A stretch of 35,740 nt of DNA. Origin: Marinococcus halophilus. Lineage in GTDB: Bacteria > Bacillota > Bacilli > Bacillales > Marinococcaceae. A program made the position numbers and the translations under genes. The stretch is taken from the NCBI RefSeq assembly GCF_002265875.1, contig NZ_NPFA01000019.1:182-35921 (forward strand), given 5' to 3'. The notes beneath the pieces are model-generated. The model had not been told where the DNA came from, made no database searches, and saw only the letters and a program-made list of their open reading frames with translations. This document shows, one piece after another, positions 8,403 through 16,562 of this stretch (position 1 is its first letter; each line of letters opens with the position of its first letter).

Positions 8403-9878
8403 ATGGAAATCGATGTATTACCTGAAGTGAAGGACTTTTTAAAGCAAGAGCAGCTGCTTTTTATAGATGGGGAGTTCCAGAAAAGTGTCAATGGCTCGAT
8501 GCTCCCTGTCGTTAACCCGGCCACAGAACAGGAGTTATGTGATGTGCATGCAGCGGAGCAAGAAGACGTTGATGCAGCGGTGAAAGCAGCCCGTCGCAGC
8601 TTTGAATCGGAAGAATGGGCTTCCATGGACGCTCGTGTAAGAGCAAAATTAATGAATAACTTAGCCGATCTCCTGGAAAGAGATATAGACATCCTGGCCC
8701 AACTGGACACTTTGAATAATGGCAAACCGCTAAGTGAGATGTATGGAAGTGATTTACCGAACGCCATTGAACAATTTCGCTATTATGCGGGGTGGACGAC
8801 AAAGTGGACAGGCCAGACTATCCCGATCGCCGGAGAATTTTTTAATTATACGAGACATGAACCGGTGGGCGTTGCGGGCCAGATTATTCCATGGAATTTT
8901 CCTCTTATGATGGCCTGCTGGAAAATAGCTCCTGCTATCGCAGTGGGATGCACGGTAGTATTAAAACCGGCAGAACAAACGCCCTTATCCGCGCTATATT
9001 TAGCGAAGCTTGTGCAGGAGGCAGGCTTTCCCAAAGGAGTTATCAATATCATTCCCGGTCTGGGCAAAACTGCGGGCCAAGCGCTCATCGAGCATGAAGA
9101 TGTGGATAAAATTGCTTTTACCGGTTCAAGTAAAACCGGCCAGCATATCATGAAGATGGCGGCTGACACATTCAAACGGCTGACATTGGAACTAGGGGGG
9201 AAATCCCCGAACATCATTATGCCGGATGCTGATTTGGATAAAGCAATTCCGGGAGTATTTTACGGAATTATGGCTAATAAAGGCGAAATCTGCTGTGCCG
9301 GATCCCGGGTTTTCGTTCCTGAAAATCAGTATGAAGATATTGTGGACAAAATGGTTGAATTTGCGGAGACCGTTAACATAGGCAGCGGTCTCGATGAAGA
9401 AAATGTCATTGGGCCTTTAATTTCAAAACAACAGTTCAATCAGGTCGCCTCCTACATCGAGGAGGGGATGGCAGAAGGGGCTGAAAAAGCCTGCGGTGGT
9501 GTATTGGACCGGGAAGGTTATTATATCCAGCCAACGGTGTTTAAAAATGTTACGGAAGAGATGCAGATAGCCAAAGAAGAGATATTTGGCCCGGTGGTGG
9601 TTGTGCTGCCATATACCTCTGAAGAAGAAGTGATCCAAAAAGCCAATAATACTCCTTATGGACTGGCAGCAGGCATCTGGACGGAAAATATTCGTTCCGC
9701 CCACAAAATCGCTCATCGTCTAAAAGCTGGAACGGTGTGGGTGAATAGTTACAATCTCACAGACCCCGCCACTCCGTTTGGTGGCTTTAAAGCTTCAGGG
9801 TTCGGCCGCGAAATGGGCTCGTATGCATTAAATAATTATACCGAAGTCAAAAGCGTATGGATCAATCTGGAAGAATGA
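8403..9878 (+). CDS. NAD(P)-dependent aldehyde dehydrogenase (aminobutyraldehyde type)
   Basis: A 491-residue ALDH of the DhaS/ALDH1-2-like class, broad for aliphatic and amino aldehydes. N165 (PWNFP), E263 (LELGGKSP) and the nucleophile C297 in GEICCAG are present; the family's usual Gln before the Cys motif is Glu here (E295), a modest variation. It starts 15 bases after the aminotransferase with AAAGGAGAG ahead of ATG. By position it oxidises the aldehyde made by that enzyme: 4-aminobutyraldehyde to GABA, or 4-ureidobutyraldehyde to 4-ureidobutyrate if the carbamoyl group is kept. It is clearly a different ALDH subfamily from the SSADH-like enzyme at 11293. Confidence 0.92.
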   Translation: MEIDVLPEVKDFLKQEQLLFIDGEFQKSVNGSMLPVVNPATEQELCDVHAAEQEDVDAAVKAARRSFESEEWASMDARVRAKLMNNLADLLERDIDILAQLDTLNNGKPLSEMYGSDLPNAIEQFRYYAGWTTKWTGQTIPIAGEFFNYTRHEPVGVAGQIIPWNFPLMMACWKIAPAIAVGCTVVLKPAEQTPLSALYLAKLVQEAGFPKGVINIIPGLGKTAGQALIEHEDVDKIAFTGSSKTGQHIMKMAADTFKRLTLELGGKSPNIIMPDADLDKAIPGVFYGIMANKGEICCAGSRVFVPENQYEDIVDKMVEFAETVNIGSGLDEENVIGPLISKQQFNQVASYIEEGMAEGAEKACGGVLDREGYYIQPTVFKNVTEEMQIAKEEIFGPVVVVLPYTSEEEVIQKANNTPYGLAAGIWTENIRSAHKIAHRLKAGTVWVNSYNLTDPATPFGGFKASGFGREMGSYALNNYTEVKSVWINLEE

Positions 9879-9916
9879 ATTCCCAAAGAAAATATATATG
9901 GGGAGGTCGGGGTGTA

Positions 9917-11224
9917 ATGAACAGAAAAATTTCAGAAAAACAACTAATTGATTGGGATAAGAAACATTATTTTCATCCTACTTCCTCAATTCATCAGCAG
10001 CAGGATGCTGGAGCAAAGCACATTTTTAAAAGCGGTAAGGGTATCGTTCTTAAAAATCATAAGAATGAAGCCTATATAGATGGCATGTCGTCTTTGTGGA
10101 ACGTTAACGTCGGTCACGGGCGTAAAGCGTTGGGAAAAGCGGCTGAAAAACAGATACAGCAGCTGGCTTTCAGCTCTTCTTTTTCTACATTCAGCAACGA
10201 ACCTGCTATTCGGCTTACCCGGAAACTGGCCCAGCTGGCTCCCGGGGATTTAAACACTACTTTTTTAACTTCCGGCGGTTCGGAAGCCGTAGACACAGCT
10301 ATTAAGCTGGCCAGAAATTACTGGTTAATTAAAGGAAAACCAGCCAAAACAAAAATCATTTCAAGAACGAAGTCGTATCACGGCGTCGCGATAGGGGCTA
10401 CAAATGCTACAGGTTTAAAACCCTTTCGCGACTTTGCCTCAGCGGTGTCCCCGGATTTCTACTTTGCTGATCATTTATCGATCGATTCCTTGAAAAAAAC
10501 AATTCAGCAGGAGGGAGCAGAACAGATAGCTGCATTTATAGCAGAGCCGGTTCAGGGAGCCGGCGGGGTCCACCCTGCTTCCAAAGAGTATTTTCAGGAA
10601 GTAAGGAACCTGTGTAATAAACACGATATCTTATTTATTGCAGACGAAATTATCACTGGTTTCGGCAGAACCGGCAAATGGTTCGGGATAGAACATTATG
10701 AAGTATGCCCGGATATGATGTGCTTCGCTAAAGGCGTGACGAGCGGCTACCTTCCGCTTGGCGGGGTGATGATGACGGAAGCCCTTCACCACGACTTCAT
10801 AAATCTATCTTCAGGGACGGTGCTTCATGGCTACACCTACAGCGGTCACCCGACAGCAAGTGCGGTGGCTCTTGAAAATATTAAAATTCTGGAACAGGAA
10901 GATTTAATCAACAACGCCCAAAAGCGCGAAGCAGATTTTGAACAGCTGCTAAACAGATTAAAAGAAAAGCATCCAATGATAAAGGAAGTCCGCGGAAAAG
11001 GCATGATGTGGGCGATTGAATTTAGTGATAGAACCACTTCCAGCAAAACAGAAGTCACTGCTCCAAATGTAGTGGAGCAACTGCTGTCAAAGGGACTTAT
11101 CTGCCGATCAGTTATTTTTGATGAGCTTGATTGTATTGTACTGGCCCCGCCACTGATTCTTTCCAAAAAGCAGTTAAAGCGGATAATAAAAATTATCGAC
11201 AGTACGTTAAAGAATTACAATTAA
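9917..11224 (+). CDS. Second class III aminotransferase (GABA:pyruvate type)
   Basis: A PLP enzyme of 435 residues. The ATG at 9917 is chosen because GGGAGG lies just before it; an upstream in-frame start at 9857 would overlap the dehydrogenase by 22 bases and has no ribosome site. Motifs are SGGSEAVDT near residue 119, YHG, D243 (ADEIITGFGRTGKW) and Schiff-base lysine K272 (AKGVTSGYLPLGG). The SEAVDTAIKLAR stretch differs from SESNDTAFKLAR of the first aminotransferase, so this is a separate subfamily rather than a recent duplicate. Between an aldehyde dehydrogenase and an SSADH, its likely job is GABA to succinate semialdehyde. Pyruvate as acceptor is inferred from the nearby ald. Confidence 0.87.
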   Translation: MNRKISEKQLIDWDKKHYFHPTSSIHQQQDAGAKHIFKSGKGIVLKNHKNEAYIDGMSSLWNVNVGHGRKALGKAAEKQIQQLAFSSSFSTFSNEPAIRLTRKLAQLAPGDLNTTFLTSGGSEAVDTAIKLARNYWLIKGKPAKTKIISRTKSYHGVAIGATNATGLKPFRDFASAVSPDFYFADHLSIDSLKKTIQQEGAEQIAAFIAEPVQGAGGVHPASKEYFQEVRNLCNKHDILFIADEIITGFGRTGKWFGIEHYEVCPDMMCFAKGVTSGYLPLGGVMMTEALHHDFINLSSGTVLHGYTYSGHPTASAVALENIKILEQEDLINNAQKREADFEQLLNRLKEKHPMIKEVRGKGMMWAIEFSDRTTSSKTEVTAPNVVEQLLSKGLICRSVIFDELDCIVLAPPLILSKKQLKRIIKIIDSTLKNYN

Positions 11225-11292
11225 TTTTTAATCGATTTGCACGAGTTATAGGAAGGCACGTCTTTAAATACATTTGATAAGGCGGTTTTAAT

Positions 11293-12684
11293 TTGACAGG
11301 GAAAACCTTAGCGGTGAACAATCCGGCGAATGGGGAACTTATCCAGGAAATTCACAGAAACTCTGAAGAAGAAATAGTAACATGCATAAAACGGGGCCAT
11401 GATTTTCTGGGGGAGTGGAACGGCTATAATGCCTATGAGCGATCGACGCTGCTGAAAACCTGGGGCGAACTCATCGTTCAAGAGAAAAACAGCATTGCTG
11501 AAGTAATGACATTAGAAAGTGGAAAACCACTGCAGGAATCGTTAGAGGAAGTCAATTATGCTGTCAGCTATATTGAATGGTTTGCGGAAGAAGCGAAACG
11601 CATTTATGGAAGGACAGTCCCCGCCCATAAGTCTTCAAAACGAATTGTCGTCACAAAAGAACCGGTTGGGCTGGTAGCTGCAATTACACCGTGGAATTTT
11701 CCGGCGGCAATGATGACGAGAAAGGCGGCCCCGGCCCTAGCAGCGGGCTGTACTTGTATTATTAAGCCTGCAGAAGAAACACCTTTGACTTCAATCAGGT
11801 TAGTGGAATTGGCTCATAAAGCTGGCATTCCGCCTCACGCTATTCAATGTGTAAACGGTTATGGTGCAGAAATAGGGCATTTGTTCACGGAAAGTGAGTA
11901 TATTCAAAAAATAACATTCACAGGATCAACAGACGTAGGAAAATTACTTATGGCCCAAAGCTCGAACACCATGAAGCATGTGTCGATGGAGCTGGGAGGT
12001 CATGCTCCAGTCATTATTACGAAGGATGCTGACCTGGACGCTGCCGTGACTCAAACGATCGCTTCCAAGTTCAGAAATGCCGGCCAAACCTGCATCAGTG
12101 CCAATCGCGTTTTTGTGGATGAAGCCATCGAAAAAGCATTCACTGAAAAATTAGTGCAGGAAGTGAAGAAGCTAAAAGTAGGAAATGGCAAAGATTGGGG
12201 CGTACAAATTGGCCCTGTAATTAACAGAAGTGGTTATGACAAAATTTCAGAACAAATCGATGATGCCATTTCTAAAGGCGGAAGCATTGCATGTGGCGGT
12301 GAATATAACATAAATGAAAACCAAGGATATTATTTTGTTTATCCAACGGTAATTGCCAATGCGGATGAAACCATGAGAATAATGAAAGAAGAAACGTTTG
12401 GACCCGTGCTCCCTATTCGTACATTTAAAGATATTGATAAAGCTATTTCATCAGCCAATGGTACTCCATTCGGTTTAGCAGCATACTATTTTACGGACAA
12501 TTATAAATTGGGAATGTATCTGCATGACAAATTACATTTTGGTGTTCTGGGATGGAATGACTGCACTCCTTCCGCAGCGCAGGCCCCATTTGGAGGAATG
12601 AAAGAAAGCGGATTGGGGAGAGAAGGCGGTACTGAAGGAATAGAAGCTTATCTCGAGACCAAGTATTTATCAATAGGAGAGTAG
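11293..12684 (+). CDS. gabD: Succinate-semialdehyde dehydrogenase
   Basis: Oxidises succinate semialdehyde to succinate with NAD(P). 463 residues, with N135 (PWNFP), E233 (SMELGGHAP) and the nucleophile C267 in [18 protein letters not shown] and the ending [15 protein letters not shown] are typical of GabD-type enzymes. The start is TTG, preceded by AAGGCGG; an in-frame stop at 11278-11280 rules out anything longer. The N-terminus is about ten residues shorter than its paralogue at 19091, lacking the usual YINGxW strand, which is odd but may be tolerated. It is the last gene of the operon, after a 68-base gap; no convincing terminator follows. Confidence 0.9.
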   Translation: MTGKTLAVNNPANGELIQEIHRNSEEEIVTCIKRGHDFLGEWNGYNAYERSTLLKTWGELIVQEKNSIAEVMTLESGKPLQESLEEVNYAVSYIEWFAEEAKRIYGRTVPAHKSSKRIVVTKEPVGLVAAITPWNFPAAMMTRKAAPALAAGCTCIIKPAEETPLTSIRLVELAHKAGIPPHAIQCVNGYGAEIGHLFTESEYIQKITFTGSTDVGKLLMAQSSNTMKHVSMELGGHAPVIITKDADLDAAVTQTIASKFRNAGQTCISANRVFVDEAIEKAFTEKLVQEVKKLKVGNGKDWGVQIGPVINRSGYDKISEQIDDAISKGGSIACGGEYNINENQGYYFVYPTVIANADETMRIMKEETFGPVLPIRTFKDIDKAISSANGTPFGLAAYYFTDNYKLGMYLHDKLHFGVLGWNDCTPSAAQAPFGGMKESGLGREGGTEGIEAYLETKYLSIGE

Positions 12685-12775
12685 CGGAATATTCATTTTA
12701 ATATATATGTGCTAGTCATTAAGTGCAATGGTTTCTATTGCAAAAACATATTCTACAGTTTTTCCTTTAAAAACG

Positions 12776-12830
12776 ATGCGCGCGCATAGCTAATCCATTG
12801 AGCCATGGATGCCTTTCAAAATGTCCAAAA
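12776..12830 (-). pseudogene. Remnant of the 5' end of a serine recombinase gene
   Basis: On the minus strand an ATG at 12806 opens MAQWISYAR, which matches the start MTQRIGYAR of the recombinase fragment at 23928-24134. The similarity continues into the upstream leader: by eye roughly three quarters of about 55 bases agree. The frame ends at a stop within a few codons, so only the extreme 5' end survives. Between the operon end (12684) and 13049 this remnant and one hairpin are all I can identify. Confidence 0.7.
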
Positions 12831-12934
12831 TTTTATTAATTAATGAATAAATTGCAAAAAGGCTAACATGGGTTTTAGACAAAGATAATTATCAAAAAAC
12901 CATTTATTGAATCTAAAACGACAGCTATGTATTT

Positions 12935-12970
12935 AAAGAGTTTTTCCATGTGTTTTTGGAAAAACTCTTT
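12935..12970. terminator. Perfect 14-base hairpin upstream of the recombinase remnant
   Basis: AAAGAGTTTTTCCA (12935-12948) and TGGAAAAACTCTTT (12957-12970) pair perfectly around an 8-base loop and are followed by an A/T run. It could terminate transcription in either direction. The other recombinase remnant also has a perfect 14-base hairpin upstream (24208-24241), although the sequences differ. Confidence 0.6.
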
Positions 12971-13049
12971 TATTATTTTAATGGTGAAACTTACTAAGCA
13001 ACATATTAGATGAATCATAAAATAACATGGAACAGCTTTACATGAATAT

Positions 13050-13367
13050 ATGGTTCGAATCATCAAAGAGATGATTCACCGAGACTATGCTTCTTTATTA
13101 AACACGACTATCATTGCTTCTCAGATGCATTATAGTCCCTCATATGTGCATCGTGTATTCAAACAACAAATCAATTACACGACCCATGAATACATCAAGA
13201 AAACAAGAATGGAAAAAGCAAAGCATTTGTTACAATACTCGTCCTTCACTCGGTTAGAGATCGCTTATCACGTTGGCTTCAAGCATCCTTCTCAATTATA
13301 TGAAGCCTTTAAGGAATTTCAGCATTGTACCCTGACGGAGTTTATTCAAGAAAGTATCGAGTCATGA
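13050..13367 (+). pseudogene. AraC-family HTH domain fragment
   Basis: The 105-residue frame matches only the C-terminal DNA-binding half of AraC/XylS regulators: two helix-turn-helix units, seen in MHYSPSYVHRVFKQQ and EIAYHVGFKHPSQLYEAF, linked by RMEKAKHLL. No sensor domain precedes it; an in-frame stop lies eight codons upstream and there is no clear ribosome site. It looks like the remaining 3' part of a larger regulator, although an HTH-only protein cannot be excluded. Which genes it once controlled is unknown. Confidence 0.65.
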
Positions 13368-13737
13368 ATGTCTCACGAGACCATTCAATGTAGTAATGTA
13401 AAACTTCAGTTAGGCGTACACGTGGAGTGTTGTTATGTTATCTTCACCGACATAGATAGTATGAGAATGGATCTTTTTTCTTTTGTGAACTTTTGATAAT
13501 CTACTTTGTGTTAAGTACTGCGATTTATAGCATCAAGATATTATTCATTTATGAACCATAATATTCCATAATGCGAAACGAAAGCAATTATTTGATTAAT
13601 CACCGCGATCCTCAAATGATGAAGGGGTTAAGCGAACAAAAACTGGACATTTAACCGGCACCTAGCGAAAAAGCCTGAAGCGTAGATGCTCAAGATTTTT
13701 TGTCCCATATCAACTGACTAGCTTTTTTATTCTTTTG

Positions 13738-13811
13738 TATCTCAAAATACGAAGACACTGATTATATCGAAATAAAAATCAGTTAATTAAGATAATATGC
13801 TTGTATTAGGT
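13738..13811 (+). repeat. Degenerate copy of the dif-like repeat found at 32.9 kb
   Basis: Nineteen identical bases beginning TATCTCAAAATACG are shared with 32945-32963, followed by about 55 bases of patchier match. The part aligned with the XerC arm is AATTAAGATAA (8 of 11 against the arm at 32992). The right arm is clearly decayed and the centre is one base short. The surrounding stretch 13368-14172 has no gene I can support, only A/T-rich intergenic sequence and a TATAAT box at 14144-14149 before the next regulator. Confidence 0.6.
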
Positions 13812-14172
13812 AAAAACGTATTCAATAATCATTCTAAAATTTTAGATTCACCGTCCTCTATTGGAATTGAGATTAAACGAACATTCTTTATCTAATATCT
13901 TTTCTTGCTACATTCAATACCTGCTAAACATTTACGATAACTAGATCCAAAAAAGAAAATAGTACTTGATTCAATAAACAATACTTAGGTTTATAAAATG
14001 TAGATCTCATGAAGTTAATAGAGAAGCACTAATAAACAAATTTATGAAAGGTTAGCCTAAAATTATCGTTCTCTATAATATACACACCTGTAATTTCGTT
14101 AAACTTGATCTGACTATTTTTCGTAGAGACTTATTATATTCGTTATAATAAAAACAAAAAGGAGAAATATGC

Positions 14173-16299
14173 ATGTTATATGAATCCCTGAAACAGGCAT
14201 CCCATCCGCTACGCATGATATCGTTACAATCGCCGGCTCAGGACATAAAAGAAATTATTCGAACATTTCGTGGCACGCATGTGTTTTTACAACAGGGAAA
14301 AGTTATAGAAGGCTATATATTAATAGAAGAAATTCGTAATAAAGTGAATCACGCTGACGATGTAGAAGAATTGATTGCTAATCATGCTGTTCTCCTAACC
14401 GAAACAACAACAATTAAGCCAGAACAAAAACTCTCGATTCCTTTTTTATTTCAAATTTTAGGCAAACAGCTTGTGCTCATTGAAGACAAGACTGGGGAAT
14501 ACGCCGGCTATTTAACAAGAGAAGAATTACTGATTGAGTTATTTCAGCACAACAACATGACGTCAGATTTTCTCAAGATGCTGTTATCGTCTATTCCACG
14601 TGGCATTTTTGTCGTCGATGAACTGCAGAAAATAGTTCATTTCAATGACACCGGGCTATCAATGCTGAAAACGACCGAGACACTCGTTAAAGAGCATTCA
14701 GCGTCGCATTTTTTCCATACTGATTTGATTGAGTACGTCCTTTCCTCGGGCGACACGGTATTAAATCAGATTCTTGTACAGGACGAAGTCGGGCTACTTC
14801 TTGACTATTCGCCCATCTTCGACGATGAACATTTGATCAATGGCGTAACCATCATTGTGCAAGATCTCCCGCAAGTCGAAGAAATGGCACTTGAAATCGG
14901 CTATGTTAAAGACTTAAATCGCGACTTGAATGCGATTCTCGCAACCATGTACGATGAAATCCTTGTCGTCAACGAAAATGGCATTCTGCTTCGTCACAGC
15001 GATAACTACCTCGAACACGCTTGGCGCGAAGAAATTCATCAGGTTATTGGACAAAAGGTTCAAGATTATACAACGATAGAAAACGCTGACCCCTCCCTTG
15101 TGGAGCTTGTTCTCGATGAAAAAAAGAAAGTCACATCAATGCAAACACTGAGTTCTGGACAAAAAGTGCTCTCGGTCGGCAATCCGATTTTTAATGATTT
15201 TGGCCATGTTGATCGTATCGTGATCGCGTCACGTGACATTACTGAAACGACCCGGCTAAAGACTGAGCTTCGGGAAACGAAGCAGAAGACCAATCAGTAC
15301 AAAGAAGAACTGCAATCCTTAAAAACACAACAACAAACGACTTCTACTGAAATCATTTACAGAAGCAAAAAAATGGAGAGTGTCATGCGAACGATCATGA
15401 AGCTTGCTGGCTTTCACTCCACCATTCTCATACTTGGAGAGTCCGGTGTGGGAAAAGAACTGATTGCGAAAGCGATCCACGAAAATGGTACAAGAGCTAC
15501 GAAGCCATTTGTAACTGTTAACTGCGGAGCCATTCCTGAAGAACTACTCGAAAGCGAACTGTTCGGTTACACAAAAGGAGCGTTTACCGGGGCAGATAGT
15601 AAAGGAAAGGCTGGATACTTTGAACAGGCCGATCAAGGAGTCCTGTTTCTTGATGAAATCGGCGAGCTGTCGCTTCGCCTTCAAGTGAAACTATTACGTG
15701 TCCTTCAAGAACGGGTAGTAACACCAGTTGGAGGCGGTCGTCCTAAACCTGTGGACGTGCAGATCGTTACCGCGACGAACCAAGTACTCGAACATCTCGT
15801 TCAAGCTGGGCAATTCCGGGAAGATCTATATTATCGCATCAATGTCATCCCGATTACTGTGCCGGCGTTACGCGAACGACCAGAAGACATTCCTTTATTG
15901 GCTTACGCGTTCATCACCCAACTAAACAAAAAATATAATAAAGCGTTCCATTTGACGCCAGAAGCATTGCAAGTACTTGAAGCATACAAGTGGCCGGGAA
16001 ATATTCGCGAGCTTCAGAACGTAATCGAACGGCTCGTTGTTACTGCTGACAGTGACTTGATCGAAGCAAATTACATTCGACAGTTTTTGCATCTGGATAA
16101 TGAAAGGTCCTCTAACTTTGCGATCACCGAAATTATGCCCCTGAAGGAAGCGAAAAACCAATTAGAGCGCCAACTCGTAGAACTTGCCATGGAGCGCTAC
16201 AAAACCACGACTGCGGCTGCCGATAAATTGGGCATGAGCCAGTCAGCCGTCAGCCGAAAATACAAAGAAATCAAAAAATATGCAAAAATTCATAATTGA
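14173..16299 (+). CDS. Sigma-54-dependent activator with CBS-like, two PAS, AAA+ and Fis HTH domains
   Basis: A 708-residue enhancer-binding protein. Residues 1-125 resemble a pair of CBS motifs (tentative), two PAS-like sensor regions follow (about 130-232 and 250-360), then a glutamine-rich coiled linker, the AAA+ domain (about 393-625) with Walker A GESGVGKE (422-429), GAFTGA (469-474) and Walker B FLDE (492-495), and a C-terminal Fis-type HTH (about 675-705). It lacks a receiver domain, so it probably senses a small molecule. It stands alone in the same direction as the operon it should activate, whose sigma-54 promoter is at 16511. GGAG lies 9-12 bases before the ATG and TATAAT at 14144-14149. 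A comparable CBS-PAS-AAA+ layout is known from clostridial amino-acid regulators such as PrdR. Confidence 0.92.
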   Translation: MLYESLKQASHPLRMISLQSPAQDIKEIIRTFRGTHVFLQQGKVIEGYILIEEIRNKVNHADDVEELIANHAVLLTETTTIKPEQKLSIPFLFQILGKQLVLIEDKTGEYAGYLTREELLIELFQHNNMTSDFLKMLLSSIPRGIFVVDELQKIVHFNDTGLSMLKTTETLVKEHSASHFFHTDLIEYVLSSGDTVLNQILVQDEVGLLLDYSPIFDDEHLINGVTIIVQDLPQVEEMALEIGYVKDLNRDLNAILATMYDEILVVNENGILLRHSDNYLEHAWREEIHQVIGQKVQDYTTIENADPSLVELVLDEKKKVTSMQTLSSGQKVLSVGNPIFNDFGHVDRIVIASRDITETTRLKTELRETKQKTNQYKEELQSLKTQQQTTSTEIIYRSKKMESVMRTIMKLAGFHSTILILGESGVGKELIAKAIHENGTRATKPFVTVNCGAIPEELLESELFGYTKGAFTGADSKGKAGYFEQADQGVLFLDEIGELSLRLQVKLLRVLQERVVTPVGGGRPKPVDVQIVTATNQVLEHLVQAGQFREDLYYRINVIPITVPALRERPEDIPLLAYAFITQLNKKYNKAFHLTPEALQVLEAYKWPGNIRELQNVIERLVVTADSDLIEANYIRQFLHLDNERSSNFAITEIMPLKEAKNQLERQLVELAMERYKTTTAAADKLGMSQSAVSRKYKEIKKYAKIHN

Positions 16300-16384
16300 T
16301 AGCTTGAAAAAAGATTCATATGACTAAATAATCTTTAGACAATAGATTTTATGCAAATAAGCATATTTTATGCGAAAATTCATA
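16279..16384. promoter_or_regulatory. Three 16-base sites, TATGC-N6-(G/T)CATA, likely enhancer elements
   Basis: TATGCAAAAATTCATA (16279-16294), TATGCAAATAAGCATA (16350-16365) and TATGCGAAAATTCATA (16369-16384) share one imperfect palindromic form. The first overlaps the 3' end of the regulator gene. The last two start 19 bases apart, close to two helical turns, and the third is embedded in a larger inverted repeat with 9-base arms (16364-16372 and 16381-16389). All lie about 155-260 bases upstream of the predicted sigma-54 transcript start, suiting DNA-looping activation by the neighbouring regulator. Confidence 0.7.
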
Positions 16385-16412
16385 AAATAAATGAAAAGGT
16401 GCTTTGATTCTG

Positions 16413-16441
16413 AATGTTGGGCTTACGCCTAGCATTTTTTT
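16413..16441 (+). terminator. Terminator of the second sigma-54 activator gene
   Basis: AATGTTGGGC (16413-16422) pairs with GCCTAGCATT (16427-16436) through eight Watson-Crick and two wobble pairs around a TTAC loop, then a run of T. It sits between the enhancer sites and the sigma-54 promoter, so it insulates the operon from read-through. Confidence 0.8.
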
Positions 16442-16510
16442 ATGTTCAAATCGGTACTGCCACGATAGGTATTTACAACGAAATTGTAAAAATTCTGTAT
16501 TTTTGAAAAG

Positions 16511-16527
16511 TTGGCACACATATTGCA
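16511..16527 (+). promoter_or_regulatory. Sigma-54 (-24/-12) promoter of the second amine operon
   Basis: TTGGCACACATATTGCA is an essentially perfect sigma-54 promoter, GG (16513-16514) and GC (16525-16526) ten bases apart. Transcription should begin near 16538, 25 bases before the aminotransferase ATG. Confidence 0.94.
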
Positions 16528-16562
16528 ATTAATAAGACAAGCTACAGAAAAAAGGAGAGTGC

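Noticed and set aside
11252-11272. A GGCACG-containing stretch before the SSADH gene as a fourth sigma-54 promoter
   Set aside because: No TTGC follows at the required ten-base distance.
12724-12742. TGCAAT/ATTGCA inverted repeat as terminator of the first island
   Set aside because: The stem is short and A/T-rich and no T tract follows.
13966-13974. TTGATTCAA as a further site of the first activator
   Set aside because: One mismatch in a nine-base A/T-rich word, no inverted partner and no sigma-54 promoter nearby.
13368-14172. Small genes or RNA genes in the long gap before the second activator
   Set aside because: No ribosome sites, family matches or RNA folds that I could recognise; only the degenerate dif-like repeat and a TATAAT box.
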